In this document: positions 61,500 through 64,000 of the stretch, one piece after another
Position numbering within the stretch: position 1 is the first letter of the stretch
How the letters are laid out: the number at the start of each line of letters is the position of its first letter
NCBI RefSeq assembly: GCF_029227915.1
Contig: NC_079879.1
Coordinates: 28,650,501 to 28,714,500 of the forward strand
Source: Hydractinia symbiolongicarpus
Taxonomy: Eukaryota; Cnidaria; Hydrozoa; Anthoathecata; Hydractiniidae
Direction: 5' to 3'
DNA: 64,000 nucleotides
The notes under the pieces: model-generated
What the model was told of the DNA's origin: nothing
Seen by the model: the letters and a program-made list of their open reading frames with translations, nothing else
The model's database searches: none
Program-made: the position numbers and the translations under genes

Positions 61500-64000
61500 A
61501 TCGTTTGGGAAATGAGTTTACTCCCTGGGTACTTTCTTTGTATACTTTTGAGTATACGGGCCGAGTCCGGGATTTACGAGAAATCGCAGGTTTTCGTTTG
61601 CCGGCGATTAAACTTCTTTTTTTCAGCGTCTCATCAAAAATGAAAACAATTTTGAAAACTACAAGTCTCATGCGTTTTAGTGGTGAAAAAATAATTTAAA
61701 AAATCGTTCGGGAAATGAGTTTACACCCTGGGTACTTTCTTTGTATACTTTTGACTATACGGGCCGAGTCCGAGATTTACGGGAAATTGCAGGTTTTCGT
61801 TTACCGGCGATTAAACTTCTTTTATTCAGCGTCTCATCAAAAATGAAAACATTTTTGAAAACTACAAGTCTCATGCGTTTTAGTGGTGAAAGAATAATTT
61901 AAAAAATCGTTCGGGAAAAGAGTTTACTCCCTGGGTACTTCCTTTGTATATTTTGACTATGCGGGCCGAGTCCGGGGTTTACGGGAAATGGCGGGTTTTC
62001 GTTTGCCGGCGATTAAACTTCTTTTATTCAGCGTCTCATCAAAACTGAAAACATTTTTGAAAACTACAAGTCTCAAGCGTTTTAGTGGTGAAAAGATAAT
62101 TTAAAAAATCGTTTTGGAAATGAGTTTACTTACAGGGTACTTTCTTTGTATACATTCGACTATACGGGCCAAGCCCGGCATTTACGGGAAATCGCGGGTT
62201 TTCGTTTGCCGGCGATTAAACCACTTTCATTAAGCGTCTCATCAAAAATGAAAACATTTCTGAAAACTACAAGTCTCATGCGTTTTAGTGGTGAAAAAAT
62301 AATTTAAAAATTCGTTCGGGAAATGAGTTTACTCACTGGGTACTTTCTTTGTATACTTTTAACTATACGGGCCGAGTCCGGGATTTACGGAAAATCGCGG
62401 GTTTTCGTTTGCAGGCGATTAAACATCTTTTATTCAGCGTCTTATCAAAAATGAAAACATTTTTAAAAACTACAAATCTCATGGGCTTTGGTGGTGAAAG
62501 AATAATTTAAAAAATCGTTTGGGAAATGAGTTTACTCCCTGGGTACTTTCTTTGTATACTTTTGAGTATACGGGCCGAGTCCGGGATTTACGTGAAATCG
62601 CAGGTTTTCGTTTGCCAGCGATTAAACTTCTTTTATTCAGCGTCTCATCAAGAATGAAAACATTTTTGAAAACTACAAGTCTCATGCGTTTTAGTGGTGA
62701 AAGAATAATTAAAAAAATCGTTCGGGAAAAGAGTTTACTTCCTGGGTACTTCCTTTGTATACTTTTGACTATGCGGGCCGAGTCCGGGGTTTACGGGAAA
62801 TGGCGGGTTTTCGTTTGCCGGCGATTAAACTTCTTTTATTCAGCGTCTCATCAAAAATGAAAACATTTTTGAAAACTACAAGTCTCAAGCGTTTTAGTGG
62901 TAAAAAGATAATTTAAAAAATCGTTTTGAAAATGAGTTTACTCACAGGGTACTTTCTTTGTATACATTCGACTATACGGGCCAAGCCCGGCATTTACGGG
63001 AAATCGCGGGTTTTCGTTTGCCGGCGATTAAACCACTTTCATTAAGCGTCTCATCAAAAATGAAAACATTTCTGAAAACTACAAGTCTCATGCGTTTTAG
63101 TGGTGAAAGAATAATTTAAAAAATCGTTCGGGAAAAGAGTTTACTCCCTGGGTACTTCCTTTGTATATTTTGACTATGCGGGCCGAGTCCGGGGTTTACG
63201 GGAAATGGCGGGTTTTCGTTTGCCGGCAATTAAACTTCTTTTATTCAGCGTCTCATCAAAACTGAAAACATTTTTGAAAACTACAAGTCTCAAGCGTTTT
63301 AGTGGTGAAAAGATAATTTAAAAAATCGTTTTGGAAATGAGTTTACTTACAGGGTACTTTCTTTGTATACATTCGACTATACGGGCCAAGCCCGGCATTT
63401 ACGGGAAATCGCGGGTTTTCGTTTGCCGGCGATTAAACCACTTTCATTAAGCGTCTCATCAAAAATGAAAACATTTCTTAAAACTACAAGTCTCATGCGT
63501 TTTAGTGGTGAAAAAATAATTTAAAAATTCGTTCGGGAAATGAGTTTACTCACTGGGTACTTTCTTTGTATACTTTTAACTATACGGGCCGAGTCCGGGA
63601 TTTACGGAAAATCGCGGGTTTTCGTTTGCAGGCGATTAAACATCTTTTATTCAGCGTCTTATCAAAAATGAAAACATTTTTAAAAACTACAAATCTCATG
63701 GGCTTTGGTGGTGAAAGAATAATTTAAAAAATCGTTTGGGAAATGAGTTTACTCCCTGGGTACTTTCTTTGTATACTTTTGAGTATACGGGCCGAGTCCG
63801 GGATTTACGTGAAATCGCAGGTTTTTGTTTGCCAGCGATTAAACTTCTTTTATTCAGCGTCTCATCAAGAATGAAAACATTTTTGAAAACTACAAGTCTC
63901 ATGCGTTTTAGTGGTGAAAGAATAATTAAAAAAATCGTTCGGGAAAAGAGTTTACTTCCTGGGTACTTCCTTTGTATACTTTTGACTATGCGGGCCGAGT
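61500..64000 (+). repeat. ~1,217 bp (6-monomer) tandem duplication at window end
   Basis: A 2 bp deletion (TTTGTATATTTTGAC) at about 61,945 recurs at about 63,162, and ACAAATCTCATGGGCTTTGG at about 62,473 recurs at about 63,690, both offset by 1,217 bp. GAATAATTAAAAAAATCG and TACGTGAAATCGC are also shared. The second copy runs off the window. The first part (61,500-62,000) resembles 57,240-57,800 and 59,270-59,830 through ACAATTTTGAAAAC. Confidence 0.88.

Larger units (their letters stand above)
30577..64000 (+). repeat. 203 bp satellite array, right arm
   Basis: Continuation of the same satellite, about 164 monomers, running off the end of the window. It begins with the last 80 bp of the monomer split by the LINE (30577-30656). 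Four main subtypes alternate. A has CTCACTGGGTACTTTCC, TTTTAACTATACGG and GCAGGCGATTAAACATC. B has TTTGGGAAATGAG and GTATAC-TTTTGA-GTATAC. C has GGGAAAAGAGTTTAC, TACTTCC and ACTATGCGG. D has CTCACAGGG, ACATTCGACTATACGGGCC and CCACTTTC(A/T)TTAAG. The common order is C-D-A-B, giving an 811-812 bp higher-order unit, but deletions and duplications disturb it often. No gene is present in this arm. Confidence 0.98.

Noticed and set aside
31000-63900. 102- to 113-codon open frames spanning two monomers in the right arm
   Set aside because: These read through the monomer boundary only because D-type monomers have TTTATAAATTCG or ATTAAAAAAATCG in place of a stop. The second monomer is read in another frame, so no protein sequence repeats as a unit.
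1-64000. CRISPR array or phage-like repeat structure
   Set aside because: Regular spacing is present, but the whole 203 bp unit is repeated with no unique spacers, and a metazoan LINE is embedded.

Overview
The window lies inside one very large tandem satellite array, interrupted once by a non-LTR (LINE-type) retrotransposon. The monomer is 203 bp and AT-rich. About 294 head-to-tail copies, all in one orientation, fill positions 1-26292 and 30577-64000. I find no host protein gene, rRNA, tRNA or CRISPR array. A megasatellite carrying an APE-endonuclease/reverse-transcriptase LINE whose first product has an SGNH-esterase domain indicates a metazoan, most likely an invertebrate. The LINE protein resembles the CR1/L2-type 'jockey-like' polyproteins common in cnidarians and other invertebrates. 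The species cannot be named from this sequence. Such an array would fit pericentromeric, centromeric or subtelomeric heterochromatin; that is inference.

Layout. (1) 1 to ~19.1 kb: about eight monomer subtypes arranged in a ~6.9 kb superunit present about two and a half times (copies near 1.21-8.1 kb and 8.1-14.6 kb, plus a fragment at 17.2-19.1 kb). (2) ~19.2-20.27 kb: a simple dimer (~406 bp) repeated about 2.5 times, marking the change to a different subtype set. (3) ~20.26-26.29 kb: four main subtypes (called A, B, C and D here), with nested duplications of 811 bp, 1,624 bp and 406 bp. (4) 26293-30576: the LINE, minus strand, 4,284 bp. (5) 30577-35.2 kb: A/B/C/D-type array with a 1,218 bp duplication. 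(6) 35,237-43,560 and 43,561-51,884: two tandem copies of an 8,324 bp (41-monomer) block, each holding an 812 bp C-D-A-B higher-order unit repeated twice. (7) 51.8-64 kb: further duplications of 2,029, 2,031 and ~1,217 bp, plus blocks recurring at a distance of 6,904 bp or about 23.1 kb.

The LINE reads on the minus strand from a ~104 bp 5' leader through a coiled-coil/SGNH-esterase region (ORF1) and an endonuclease/reverse-transcriptase region (ORF2) to a short 3' UTR ending in an (AAAATC)-like tail. The coding region from 30472 to 26438 stays in one reading frame, broken only by TAA at 29747-29749, TGA at 29390-29392 and TAA at 26765-26767. It is therefore a recent, near-intact but probably dead copy. 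Removing 26293-30576 restores an exact 203 bp B-type monomer, so the integration was almost seamless, with at most a 1 bp target duplication. The LINE was not co-amplified with the flanking satellite, so within this window it is younger than the local array expansion.

The most interesting signals are the nested, multi-scale duplication history of the array, two dyad (hairpin) elements present in most monomers, and the LINE insertion inside one arm of the stronger hairpin. All open frames inside the satellite are chance frames of the repeat.
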